Source: Agilicoccus flavus (lineage in GTDB: Bacteria > Actinomycetota > Actinomycetes > Actinomycetales > Dermatophilaceae). From it: a DNA stretch of 64,000 nt. Made by a program: the position numbers and the translations under genes. Each line of letters begins with the position of its first letter. Position 1 is the first letter of the stretch. The DNA is taken from positions 181,739 to 245,738 of the forward strand of contig NZ_JACYXE010000009.1 of NCBI RefSeq assembly GCF_014857905.1, given 5' to 3'. Shown here in pieces: positions 1 through 7,877 of the stretch. The notes beneath the pieces were generated by a model. It made no database searches. It worked only from the letters and a program-made list of their open reading frames with translations, and was not told where the DNA came from.

Positions 1-76
1 TCATGAGGACGGCCACACCCCTAGCGTGACGACGGCGAACCCGCCGATACTTCGACCTATGGAGAGGAGGAGCCAC

Positions 77-652
77 ATGAGCATCGCCACGCCTCCGCTC
101 GCACTGGCGCACGTGAGCCTGGCCGAGTGGGACGAGGACTACTCCCAGCGCGAGGACGCGTACGAGCTCGTCGACGGCATCCCCACCGTGGCCCCCAACG
201 AAGCCCTGCACAATGTCGATGCGACAGCGCGACTCATCGCTCTGTTCGACCCCGTCATCCGACCCGACTGGATGCCGCTCCCGCACTTTGCGGTCGACCT
301 CGGCCGGTCGCAGGGAGGGCACACGGTACGGCAGCCCGACCTCGCGGTGGTCAGGCGGGGAGTCGACCCGACCCATCACCGCGTGACGCCCAGCGACATC
401 GCGCTCGTCGTCGAGGTGATCTCCCCCGGCTCGGTCGAGACCGACGCCATCACCAAACGCGCCGAATACGCCCGGGCCGGCATCCCCGCCTACCTGCTCG
501 TCGACGTGCGAGGACCCCGCCCCACCGTCGTCCTCTTCGACCGCATCGTCGACGGCGCCTACGCGACCCCGGACACCGACGGCACCGCCGCCACGATCCG
601 CATCGGCGACCACACCATCCCCCTGCGCGCCACCGACCTCGTCGACGAGTGA
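77..652 (+). CDS. Uma2-family (DUF820) putative restriction endonuclease
   Basis: A 191-residue protein matching the Uma2/DUF820 fold, a PD-(D/E)xK-like nuclease family widespread in cyanobacteria and actinobacteria with unclear cellular role. Visible family landmarks are ELVDG at residues 30-34, PDLAVV at 87-92, VVEVISPGS at 111-119 (the acidic Glu113) and the basic K127 followed by AYLLVD at 138-143; together these give the expected D...ExK-like core. I chose the ATG at 77 because a purine-rich ribosome site (GGAGAGGAGGAG) ends four bases before it; the frame stays open upstream to position 26. It stands alone on the plus strand. Family assignment is firm; function is not known. Confidence 0.85.
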   Translation: MSIATPPLALAHVSLAEWDEDYSQREDAYELVDGIPTVAPNEALHNVDATARLIALFDPVIRPDWMPLPHFAVDLGRSQGGHTVRQPDLAVVRRGVDPTHHRVTPSDIALVVEVISPGSVETDAITKRAEYARAGIPAYLLVDVRGPRPTVVLFDRIVDGAYATPDTDGTAATIRIGDHTIPLRATDLVDE

Positions 653-1058
653 ACCACAGGCGGGCGGCATCTGCCTCGTCTGCTGACCGGGGCGACGAGG
701 CCGACGCGCGCAGTCAGGCGACGCCGAGGAACACCATCAGGGCCCGTTCGACCTCGACGAGGCTCTGACCTGGCCGCCGACGCGTGAGGCGACGTCGTTC
801 CGCCGGACCGTGGTGACCGAGTCGATCATCCCGTAGCCGTCGTGCTGACGACCGGAGACGGCATCGGCTCCGACCTGGATTCGCGCAGAACTGCGCGTCG
901 ACCAGCGTGCTCGTCAGCGACACCACGGTGACTCACCTGCGGACCGCCGGACCCCGCCCCGCCGTTCGGGTAGCGTCCACCACCGCGACGCCCCGCGGCA
1001 GCCGACGAGGGTCGCCGGCTCCCGCTCGCGGCGACATCCCGGACACGAAAGGATCCTG
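653..1058. other. gene-less stretch
   Basis: About 400 bases with no recognisable gene. Short open frames on the minus strand (714-926, 826-1086) are arginine-rich, lack a ribosome site and resemble no family I know, so I read them as noise in G+C-rich DNA. No convincing hairpin or repeat is seen. Confidence 0.5.
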
Positions 1059-1565
1059 ATGACCGAGCCTGCGCTCCATCCGGCAAGCCCCCTGCACGTC
1101 ATCGGGGTCACCATCGCGATGTACCTCGTGCTGCTGCTTCTGGTCCGCGTCATGGGGCCGCGCAGCCTGTCGACGATGGCCCCGACCGACCTGGCCTGCG
1201 TGGTGGCCGTGGGCGCCGTCGTCGGTCGCACCACACTCCTCGCGGTGCCGACGCTGGAGACCGGGGCCGTCGCCCTCGCCGTGTTGTTCGGAATGCAGTT
1301 GCTGCTCTCCACGCTCCGCCGTAACCGGTTCCTGGGATCCGTCCTGTCCCCGCCCCCGCTGGTCCTCCTGCGCGACGGCCGCCTGGACGAGGAGGTCCTG
1401 AGCCGCTCCCGGGTGAGTCACGACGACCTGCGCCAGCGCCTCCGGCTCGCAGGGGTGACGCACCTGGACCAGGTCCACCGGGTCACCCTCGAACGCAACG
1501 GTCAGATCAGCATCCTGCGCAACGGCACCGAACCGGACCCGTGGCTGCTGGCAGACCTGAGCTGA
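1059..1565 (+). CDS. DUF421 / YetF-family membrane protein
   Basis: A 168-residue protein of the YetF/DUF421 family. Hydrophobic helices are visible at about residues 12-30, 43-58 and 65-84, with the family-typical arginine and 'GPRSLSTMAPTDL' segment between the first two. The cytosolic part (about 98-155) carries the recurring 'PPLVLLRDGRL' strand, then a segment where family members show HDDLRQRLR and V..LE.NG.I. Members are inner-membrane proteins of unsettled function, linked to sporulation or stress in Bacillus. The start has an AAGGATCC spacer site just upstream. It is monocistronic here and short for the family, which often has a longer C-terminal tail. Confidence 0.85.
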   Translation: MTEPALHPASPLHVIGVTIAMYLVLLLLVRVMGPRSLSTMAPTDLACVVAVGAVVGRTTLLAVPTLETGAVALAVLFGMQLLLSTLRRNRFLGSVLSPPPLVLLRDGRLDEEVLSRSRVSHDDLRQRLRLAGVTHLDQVHRVTLERNGQISILRNGTEPDPWLLADLS

Positions 1566-1802
1566 CGAGGCGGCGCCGATCAGTCCGCTGGGCGCCCCGG
1601 TCGAGCGCGACCCTGATCGGGGGCCGGCCAACCGGAACCGGTCCCGTCCACGTGGCGCACGTCGTCCTCCCACGGCGACCGGTACGTTCACACCCAGGTT
1701 CCTCGCGCCCCTGCGCGGGCTCGATCGCGTCGACTCCTCCATGCTGGAACGGTCGTCATCGAAGCGAACCATCGTCACCGACCCAGGGATGGAGCCATCG
1801 AC

Positions 1803-2471
1803 ATGCACCCCCGTCGCGCCACGACCACCGCCGCGCTCGCTCTCACCGCTGCGCTGGCACTGGGGAGCTGCTCGAGCGGGAGCACCGACGCTCCCGCCGA
1901 GACCCCGTCCGCGAACAGCGCGCCGAGCGGGTCCGCCATGCCCGGCACCACGGGCCCCAGCGGACCGACGGACTCGGCGTCGCCCGCCACCGACGCAGCC
2001 GCGGCCCGGTTCGGTCCCGCCTGTTCCCAGATCCCCGCGAGCGGCCCCGGGTCGTTCGAGGACATGGCCGACTCCCCGGTTGGCACGGCGGCGAAGGACA
2101 ACCCGCTGCTCTCGACCCTCGCGGGTGCCGCCGAGCGGGCCGGCCTGCTCGACACGCTCGACTCGGCGCAGGACGTCACCGTGTTCGCCCCGGCGAACGC
2201 TGCGTTCCAGAACGTCGACGCCTCGAGGCTGGCCCGACTCATGGCCGACCCGCAGTCCCTGGGCGACGTCCTCCGGTACCACGTCGTCCAGCAACGCTTG
2301 ACTCCCGAGCAGGTCGCCGGCACCCATACGACCCTCTCCGGTCGACAGCTCACGGTGGCCGGGTCCGGCGAGAACATGACCGTCGGCGCGAACAAGGCGA
2401 AGGTGCTGTGCGGCAACGTGCAGACCGCGAACGCGACCATCTACGTCATCGACGGGGTGCTGCTGCCCTGA
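1803..2471 (+). CDS. fasciclin (FAS1) domain lipoprotein
   Basis: A 222-residue secreted lipoprotein. A signal peptide occupies roughly residues 1-22 and ends in the lipobox LGSC, so the mature protein would start at Cys23 and be lipid-anchored. A Ser/Thr/Pro-rich spacer follows to about residue 75. The rest is one FAS1 domain: the first motif is seen as TVFAPANAAF and the second as LRYHVVQQRLTPEQ, with the closing strand ATIYVIDGVLLP at the C terminus. Layout and length match mycobacterial MPT70/MPT83-like proteins, which are surface or adhesive proteins. Two cysteines (in FGPACSQ and VLCGN) could form a disulphide, as in that family. Confidence 0.9.
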   Translation: MHPRRATTTAALALTAALALGSCSSGSTDAPAETPSANSAPSGSAMPGTTGPSGPTDSASPATDAAAARFGPACSQIPASGPGSFEDMADSPVGTAAKDNPLLSTLAGAAERAGLLDTLDSAQDVTVFAPANAAFQNVDASRLARLMADPQSLGDVLRYHVVQQRLTPEQVAGTHTTLSGRQLTVAGSGENMTVGANKAKVLCGNVQTANATIYVIDGVLLP

Positions 2472-2721
2472 TCCTGCTCCGGCGGCCGGAGGAGGCGTAG
2501 ACCGGACCCCGTCTGACGGCACGCCGCCTCGGGGGGCCGAGCAGAAGCGCCTGCGCCGAGGCCGCACCCGCCGCACCCGATACGCGTCGATCACCGTCGG
2601 CGACGTCCTCGACGTCCTCCGGGTGGCCGATGCGGACACCGCCTGCGGCATACTCTCTGGGTGGGTCCTCGCGTGGCCGATTCGCCGGGCGAGCGAGCCC
2701 CGGAGGTCGGTGAGAGACCCC

Positions 2722-2794
2722 GGGCCTTTAGCTCAGTTGGCAGAGCAGCGGACTTTTAATCCGAAGCGCGTCGGTTCGAGCCCGACAAGGCCCA
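2722..2794 (+). tRNA. tRNA-Lys (anticodon TTT)
   Basis: A cloverleaf folds with acceptor arms GGGCCTT (2722-2728) and AAGGCCC (2787-2793), D stem GCTC/GAGC, T stem GTCGG/CCGAC with TTCGAGC loop, and anticodon loop CTTTTAA giving TTT, lysine. Discriminator base is A2794. The CCA end is not encoded (CCC follows). The outermost pair of the anticodon stem is a G/A mismatch. Confidence 0.95.
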
Positions 2795-3255
2795 CCCGCG
2801 ACGGCGACCCTGGGGCATCGCCGCCGCCCCGCCACCACCCGTTCGGGCAGCGCAGGCCGTGTTCGTGGCCGGACGCGCGGGAGTGCATCGTGCCATGTCG
2901 GCCCCCTCGATGCCTCCCCACCGTGACCGCATTGGAAGATGCGCAGGTCAGCGAGTTGGCGCGGTCGGGCGCGGGGTGTCGAAGGGGCCGACATGGCACG
3001 ACGTCCGGCGACACGGCCGTGCAGGCGCCTCGGGCCGCGGCAGTCGAACGGTGGCAAGCGCCGACGCACCCGGAAGCAGGCGTGGGCGGGCCATGGGGGC
3101 CGAGGCGCGACCGAGGTGCGCGACCAAGACGCGACCGAGACGCGACCGAGGCGGCCGCAAACCTCAGCGCGCAGTGAACGCGATTTCATATCCTTCGTGG
3201 CCGAGGCGCGGCCGAGCCGTGGCCGAGGCGAGACGTTTGAGCGCGACCGCCGCCG
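2795..3255. other. gene-less stretch with inverted and tandem repeats
   Basis: About 460 bases between tRNA-Lys and the next gene hold no recognisable gene. Present are a long inverted repeat (2888-3001) and, near 3108-3160, four to five imperfect tandem copies of a GCGCGACCGAG-like unit, followed around 3198-3236 by related GTGGCCGAGGCG copies. Open frames across it are repeat-driven and arginine-rich. Confidence 0.6.
2888..3001. repeat. long inverted repeat
   Basis: Arms 2888-2910 and 2979-3001 are inverted copies of 23 bases with a single mismatch (TCGTGCCATGTCGGCCCC core), separated by a 68-base loop. There is no open frame or transposase between them. It could be a small non-autonomous element or a strong RNA hairpin; the arms lack a poly-T tail, so a simple terminator is less likely. 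Confidence 0.7.
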
Positions 3256-4791
3256 TCAGCGAGCGGGGATGGCGCGCTGCCAGTACGTGTCGAGCAGCGT
3301 GCGGGTGCCCAGGGCGCGGGGCAGGGTCGCGGCGACCCGGCCCGAGGCCGGGGCGCACGCGCCGGTCGCGTCGGCCTTCGCGCGCGTCGCGGTGAGGGCG
3401 ACGGCGTGCGCGGACTCCACGGGGACGAGCCGCCAGCAGCCGGGCTTCTCCGCCATCGCCTTCCGGTCGATGTTCGCGACGACCGTCCGGCCGTTCGGCG
3501 ACACGGCCACCTTCCACAGCGGCAGCTGATTCGCCGCCACGGCCGCCGGCGCGGCGGTCCGGAACGGCGGCGCCACCTGGATCCACGAGGCGGGCGCGAC
3601 GGCCGACACGACGACGCGGGCGCGACTACCCCGCACCCCGAACAACCACGCCGGCGCCGTCACCGGGCCGGCGGTCGTCTCCAACGCGATGCGCGTGGGC
3701 GTGGGGCCGGTGAGGCCCACGGCGCGGCACGTCGGGCACGGCGCCGAGGTCGCCTGGGCGAGCTGCGCGACCGCCGCCGCGGGCGTCATCAGCGCCGGGC
3801 GCACCGCACGCCGCCCCGGGCCGGTCACGACCCCGCTCGCGGCCCGCGTCGCGGAGACCCCAGAACCGAAGACCTTGCCCGCCCGGACCGCACGCTGCAC
3901 CTGGGCCGCCCCGGCCCCGACGACCTGCACGGGCGTCGACGCCACGTTCTCCCCCAGCGGCGCCGTCGCGACGAGCGCGCCGCCCCCGCCCGCGGTATAC
4001 AGGCGCTCGAACGCGGCGACCAGGCCTCGCGCCCGCACACTCGGCGGCCCCGCCGCGACGGTGACGGGCGTGGTCGGAGCGGTGACGGGCGTGGCCGCGG
4101 GGGGCGGCGACGGCCGAGCGGACGGCTGCGCCGCCGACGGAGCCGGGCTGCTCACCGAGGGCTGCGCCGACGGCAAGGCGCCACCGGGCGAGGCCGACGA
4201 CGCGGGGGACGAGGCGGAGGCGACCGAGGGCGTCGACGGCGGCGCTGCGGCGTCGGGGGCAGGTGCGTCAGGACGCGTCAGCGCGTAGGCGCCCCCCGCC
4301 ACGGCCAGGGCGAGGACGCCGGCGGTGGCCGCGCGGGTCGTCGCGACGCGGCGCTCCCGGCGGCGACGTTCGCGCCGCTCGTGGCGAGTGGGGGCGACGA
4401 GCCCGTCGCCATCCGACCCGGCGACGGGCAGCGCGGCGGTGTCGTCCGCGACGAGGTGGACACCGGGGCCATCGGCCGTGGCGCGGTCGTGAGCGCCGTC
4501 CGTGGCGACGCGGCCGTGGCCCTGCGCGAGCGTGTCGGCAGGGTGGTCGTCGCTCCGCCCGGGATCGTCGGTGGCAGCGTGGCCCCGCCCGGGATCGTCG
4601 ACGGCAGCCCGGTCGCGAGCACGGCCAGCGATCACATGGTCATCGCCACCCTCGAGCGCGTCGGCGGCGACGTGGCCGTCGCCCAGAGCGAGCGCGTCGG
4701 CGGCGGACGCCTGGGCGTCGTCGGCGCGCCGGGCGGCCGAACGGATGTCGACCGACGTGTCGTCGGTCGTCTGATCGACGCGTCGCGCCAT
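3256..4791 (-). CDS. hypothetical single-pass membrane protein with Pro/Ala linker and secreted domain
   Basis: 511 residues; I do not recognise the family. The N-terminal 150 residues are a cytosolic, Asp/His/Ala-rich region with degenerate repeats of the DDPGR and VATDGA kind. An arginine-rich stop (about residues 138-150) precedes one membrane helix near 153-172. A linker of Pro, Ala and Ser follows to about 250, then a compact domain of some 260 residues that should lie outside the cell; it contains a CPTC pair at 351-354 and further cysteines near the C terminus. The topology resembles anti-sigma or wall-sensor proteins, but no matching domain is visible. The start at 4791 has GGAGGT seven bases upstream; a longer frame to 4911 lacks one. 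Confidence 0.7.
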   Translation of the reverse strand: MARRVDQTTDDTSVDIRSAARRADDAQASAADALALGDGHVAADALEGGDDHVIAGRARDRAAVDDPGRGHAATDDPGRSDDHPADTLAQGHGRVATDGAHDRATADGPGVHLVADDTAALPVAGSDGDGLVAPTRHERRERRRRERRVATTRAATAGVLALAVAGGAYALTRPDAPAPDAAAPPSTPSVASASSPASSASPGGALPSAQPSVSSPAPSAAQPSARPSPPPAATPVTAPTTPVTVAAGPPSVRARGLVAAFERLYTAGGGGALVATAPLGENVASTPVQVVGAGAAQVQRAVRAGKVFGSGVSATRAASGVVTGPGRRAVRPALMTPAAAVAQLAQATSAPCPTCRAVGLTGPTPTRIALETTAGPVTAPAWLFGVRGSRARVVVSAVAPASWIQVAPPFRTAAPAAVAANQLPLWKVAVSPNGRTVVANIDRKAMAEKPGCWRLVPVESAHAVALTATRAKADATGACAPASGRVAATLPRALGTRTLLDTYWQRAIPAR

Positions 4792-5270
4792 GTCCGACCT
4801 CCGTACTCTCCCGATCCCCCACTGCTCGGATGCGGGCCGACGATTCGGCCCGATCCGCGCCCGGGCGGACTCCACCTCGTTCCACATCGGACCACCGGGG
4901 CCTCGACTCAAGGGGAATGGACGGGGGTTCTCCGTGGTCGAGCACCAAACCGGTTGTCATTCACGGTAGTTCGTGGAGGCCGGACAGTCCGGGAGGTAGC
5001 GGGCGGGCGACGAGGTCGGATCACGGCCGGGCCACGACGCCGGCCATACCGTTCGTGCCGCCATGGCGGCAGAGATCGGTCGGATCGGCCAGGCCCACAG
5101 GGCGAAGCCCCGCCCGGCCTCGCGGTCGTGACCGGCCGGCCGTCGCTTGGCGATCTGAACTATGCCGGTCGCGCTCCCTCCTGCCGCGCCGGCGGCATAA
5201 ATCGGCCGCATCGGCATGGTCCAGGGCGCGAGATCACCGGCCCGCGGCCGACGCAACCACCCGCGCGGCG
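4792..5270. other. gene-less stretch with REP-like direct repeats
   Basis: Roughly 480 bases with no convincing gene. Two degenerate direct copies of a GGCGGCA-nnATCGGnCGnATCGGC-type sequence lie at about 5058-5106 and 5187-5228, each ending in CAGGGCGA. A 99-codon frame (4957-5256, minus) merely translates these repeats. The promoter of the membrane-protein gene at 4791 probably lies at the left edge. Confidence 0.5.
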
Positions 5271-5963
5271 TCAGTCGGGCGCGTCCGCCTCATCGGCGGC
5301 GTCGTCGTCCTCCGGCTCGCCGCCGGGGCCGGTGTGGGCGCGGTCGGCGAGGGCGGGGCCGCCGAGTGGTTCCTGGGTCCAGCACACGACGGTCCAGCCG
5401 CGGCCCGGGTCGCCCTCGAGGGCGACGAGGCCGGTGTTCGGCAGCCAGTGCTCGCCGGCGTAGTCGAGGTCGACGTTGTCGGCGCGGGCTGCCGCCCACG
5501 CGCGGATCATCGCGCCGTGGCTGACCATGACGACGGTCCCGTCGGGGTGCTCGGCGTGCGCCTCGGCGACGACCTCGTCGAACCGGGCGAACACCTCCGT
5601 CCCCGACTCACCGCCGGGCACGCGCCGATCCGGCTCGACGTCCCACGCGAAGATCGTGCCGAGGTAGGCATCGACGGCCTCCTCGTCACTGCGCATCTCG
5701 ACGTCCCCGGCCGGGATCTCGCGCAGCCCGCCGCGCACCCGGGGCTTGAGGCCGACGGCCTGCGCCAGGGGCGCGGCCGTCTGTGACGTCCGCACGAGGT
5801 CCGAGACGTAGAGGGCGTCGATCGCCTCGTCGGCGAGCGCCGCGGGGACGGCCTGAGCCTGCGTCCGACCGAGCTCGGTGAGGTCGGCCCCAGGGACGTC
5901 CGTGTCGAGCTGGTGACCGACGTTCGAGGTGGTCTGGCCGTGACGCACGAGGAGGAGCCGCAT
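5271..5963 (-). CDS. histidine phosphatase family protein (phosphoglycerate-mutase-like)
   Basis: A 230-residue member of the histidine phosphatase superfamily. The phospho-acceptor motif is at the N terminus (LLVRHGQT, with His8), a second conserved Arg and Glu lie in LVRTSQTA and LREIPAGDVEM, and the second catalytic His in MVSHGAMIRAW. Such enzymes remove phosphate from small molecules or act as broad acid phosphatases; substrate cannot be read from the sequence. The last 25 residues are an acidic Asp/Glu/Ala tail that is not part of the fold. Start is uncertain: I use the ATG giving the usual MRLLLVRHG beginning; an ATG pair 9-12 bases upstream is also possible. Confidence 0.85.
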   Translation of the reverse strand: MRLLLVRHGQTTSNVGHQLDTDVPGADLTELGRTQAQAVPAALADEAIDALYVSDLVRTSQTAAPLAQAVGLKPRVRGGLREIPAGDVEMRSDEEAVDAYLGTIFAWDVEPDRRVPGGESGTEVFARFDEVVAEAHAEHPDGTVVMVSHGAMIRAWAAARADNVDLDYAGEHWLPNTGLVALEGDPGRGWTVVCWTQEPLGGPALADRAHTGPGGEPEDDDAADEADAPD

Positions 5964-6111
5964 GCCTCCCATCATGCCCGGGCCGCCACGACGCCCGACG
6001 GGCGGCTCGCCGGGTCCCGTCGCCGTGGTCTGACCCCTCGGTCAGACCACGAGAGCGGGCCGACCCGAACCCCCGACGCGGGGCACCTGCCGATCGTCCG
6101 GCCGCGTGCCC

Positions 6112-6500
6112 GTGCGGCCGATCGACGGCGACCTCGTCCTCATCGGTGCGTGGCTCGGGCGGGATCTCGGGTGGCGCCACCCCGATTCACCCCGGCCCGG
6201 CGTCAGGTCGGGCCGCCCCCTCCTCCGGTGTGCTGAGTCTTCGCGACGACTGCACAGCCACCGCGAGAAGGCCAACCCCTCTGACCAGCGACGCAGCGCG
6301 CATGTGCGGCCGATAGCGACGGCGAGCTCGTCCTCATAGATGCGTGAGTCGGGCGGGGCCTCGGGGCACCACCCCGAATCATCCCGACGCACCCGACCGG
6401 CGTCAGGTCGGCCGCCCTCTCCTCCGGTGTGCTGAGTTTTCGCGACAACTGCACTGCCAATGGCGCACCGGCGAGAGAGCCAACCCTGTGACCAGCGACG
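6112..6500. repeat. tandem pair of ~190-bp imperfect repeats
   Basis: Copy A runs from about 6112 to 6293 and copy B from about 6304 to 6500, a period of 192. Shared blocks in order are GTGCGGCCGAT, CTCGTCCTCAT, CACCCCGA, GGCGTCAGGTCGG, CTCCTCCGGTGTGCTGAGT, TTCGCGAC, ACTGCAC and TGACCAGCGACG. They differ by many substitutions and a few small indels, so the duplication is old. No frame is shared between copies. Confidence 0.75.
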
Positions 6501-6545
6501 ATGAAAACGGCGCCGCCAAAGGCAGTGCAGTTGTCGTGAAAACTC
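6434..6545. repeat. inverted repeat formed by copy B and a third, inverted copy
   Basis: Bases 6434-6458 and 6521-6545 are inverted copies of 25 bases with one mismatch, containing GACAACTGCACTGCC. The right arm is followed by CGACCTGACG, which is the inner block of the neighbouring 190-bp repeat seen from the other strand, so this is a third copy in reverse orientation with an internal deletion. The 62-base loop has no open frame. Confidence 0.75.
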
Positions 6546-7146
6546 CGACCTGACGGGCCGTATACCCAACGCGGTGCTCCGGATCAGCACCCCATCTGCC
6601 CCGGCGTCAGCACCGCCCCGCCCCGTCGCCCACCCTCGTCTCGCCCGCCGCGACGGCCCGACCGGCGTAGACCACCTCTGCGCGATCGTGCAGTTTCGCG
6701 GCCAGGCTTCCCCGCCGCCACGGCCCGACCGGCGCAACGCCGCGACGCGATCGCCGAACTCCCGATCGAGGAACTCCGCGGCCACGCTCGGCCTCGGCGC
6801 GGGGCGACGCGCCTGGCGGCACAGGCCCGACGTCGGTGGCAACCCCACCAGCGAGAAGAGCCCGACGATCGCCGACGCCCACCCCTCCCGGCACACCGAC
6901 CGTCCGCCGGTCGTGCGGCGCGACGAGGGTCGTCACGGGCACCCCAGGGCATCGCGCCGCGCGCCGGGGAGGTCGATCCCCGGTGGGGCGGGTTCGTGGC
7001 CACGATCCGCTGCGACCACGTGGGCCGCCACCGCGACCTCACCGAGCGGCGTCGAGTGTGACACCTGCCCCACGATCGCGAGCGAGCCGCAGACGTCACG
7101 GGCGACGCCCGTACCGTCCCTTCCCACCCCGGCCGGCGGCCGGCGC

Positions 7147-7851
7147 TCAGCCCTCGTCGATGCGCTCGGGCGCGTCGTGGGGCAGAGCGCTGAACTTCTC
7201 GATGGCCTTGACCGACCCGGAGATGACGAGGTCGTCGCCGCGGTGCACGATCGTGTCCTGGTCGGCGTACGTGAACGTCTCCCCCGCCCGGCGCACCCCG
7301 ACGGCCGTGATGCGATATCGGCTGCGGATGTCGGACTTCCCGAGCGGCACCCCCCACAGGATCGCGGGCGCCTTGATCCGGGCCAGGGCGTACCCCTCGA
7401 ACTCGAGGTAGTCGTCGAGCGACCCCGAGATCTGGTGCGCGACCCGCTTACCCATCTGTCGCTCGGGATAGACGACGTGATCGGCGCCGACGCGTTCGAG
7501 GATCTTGCCGTGCTTGCTCGTGATCGCCTTGGCCCAGATCTCCTCCACCCCGGCCTCGCTGAGCGCGAGCACGGTGAGGACGCTCGCCTCGATGTCGCTG
7601 CCGATCGCTACGACGGCCCGGTCGAAGCTCGCGACCCCGAGCTGGCGCAGCGCCTCCTCGTCGGTGGTGTCGGCCTGCACGACGTGGGTCAGCTCCGAGG
7701 ACCAGCGCTGCACGAGGTCGGGGTTCTCGTCGATCGCAAGCACCTCCTTGCCCATGTCGACGAGGCTCTTGGCCACCGCGGATCCGAAGCGGCCCAGTCC
7801 GACGACGAGGATCGACTCGGGCACCCGCCGGTTCGTCTTCCTACCGATCAC
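7147..7851 (-). CDS. ktrA: potassium uptake regulatory subunit, TrkA/KtrA type
   Basis: 234 residues forming one RCK (regulator of K+ conductance) unit. The N-terminal Rossmann domain shows the nucleotide-binding glycine pattern VVGLGRFGSA near residues 15-24, the acidic end of beta-2 in LAIDEN, and DADTTD-like contact residues (QADTTDEEAL). A TrkA_C domain occupies about the last 80 residues. It would sit on the cytosolic face of the membrane subunit encoded next door and gate potassium uptake in response to bound nucleotide. The gene lies 26 bases downstream of the membrane subunit, so the two are co-transcribed. I chose the GTG at 7851, preceded by GAGGTG. Confidence 0.93.
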   Translation of the reverse strand: MIGRKTNRRVPESILVVGLGRFGSAVAKSLVDMGKEVLAIDENPDLVQRWSSELTHVVQADTTDEEALRQLGVASFDRAVVAIGSDIEASVLTVLALSEAGVEEIWAKAITSKHGKILERVGADHVVYPERQMGKRVAHQISGSLDDYLEFEGYALARIKAPAILWGVPLGKSDIRSRYRITAVGVRRAGETFTYADQDTIVHRGDDLVISGSVKAIEKFSALPHDAPERIDEG

Positions 7852-7877
7852 GACGCACCTCGGTCGCGCGGCGTTGG

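Larger units (their letters stand above)
5964..7146. other. long gene-less stretch with repeated element
   Basis: Nearly 1.2 kb without a recognisable gene. The left half (6112-6545) is filled by a duplicated ~190-bp element and an inverted partial copy. The right half (6560-7146) contains open frames on both strands, but none has a ribosome site, a domain or a composition like the neighbouring genes. It may be decayed sequence; I cannot name an ancestor. Confidence 0.55.

Noticed and set aside
26..76. Upstream extension of the Uma2 gene
   Set aside because: The added 17 residues have no family match and the ribosome site lies within this extension, just before the ATG at 77.
2722..3001. Integration (att) site at tRNA-Lys
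   Set aside because: No direct copy of the tRNA 3' end and no integrase gene are visible.
6560..7146. Pseudogene between the repeats and ktrA
   Set aside because: No frame or set of frames gives a recognisable protein fragment.
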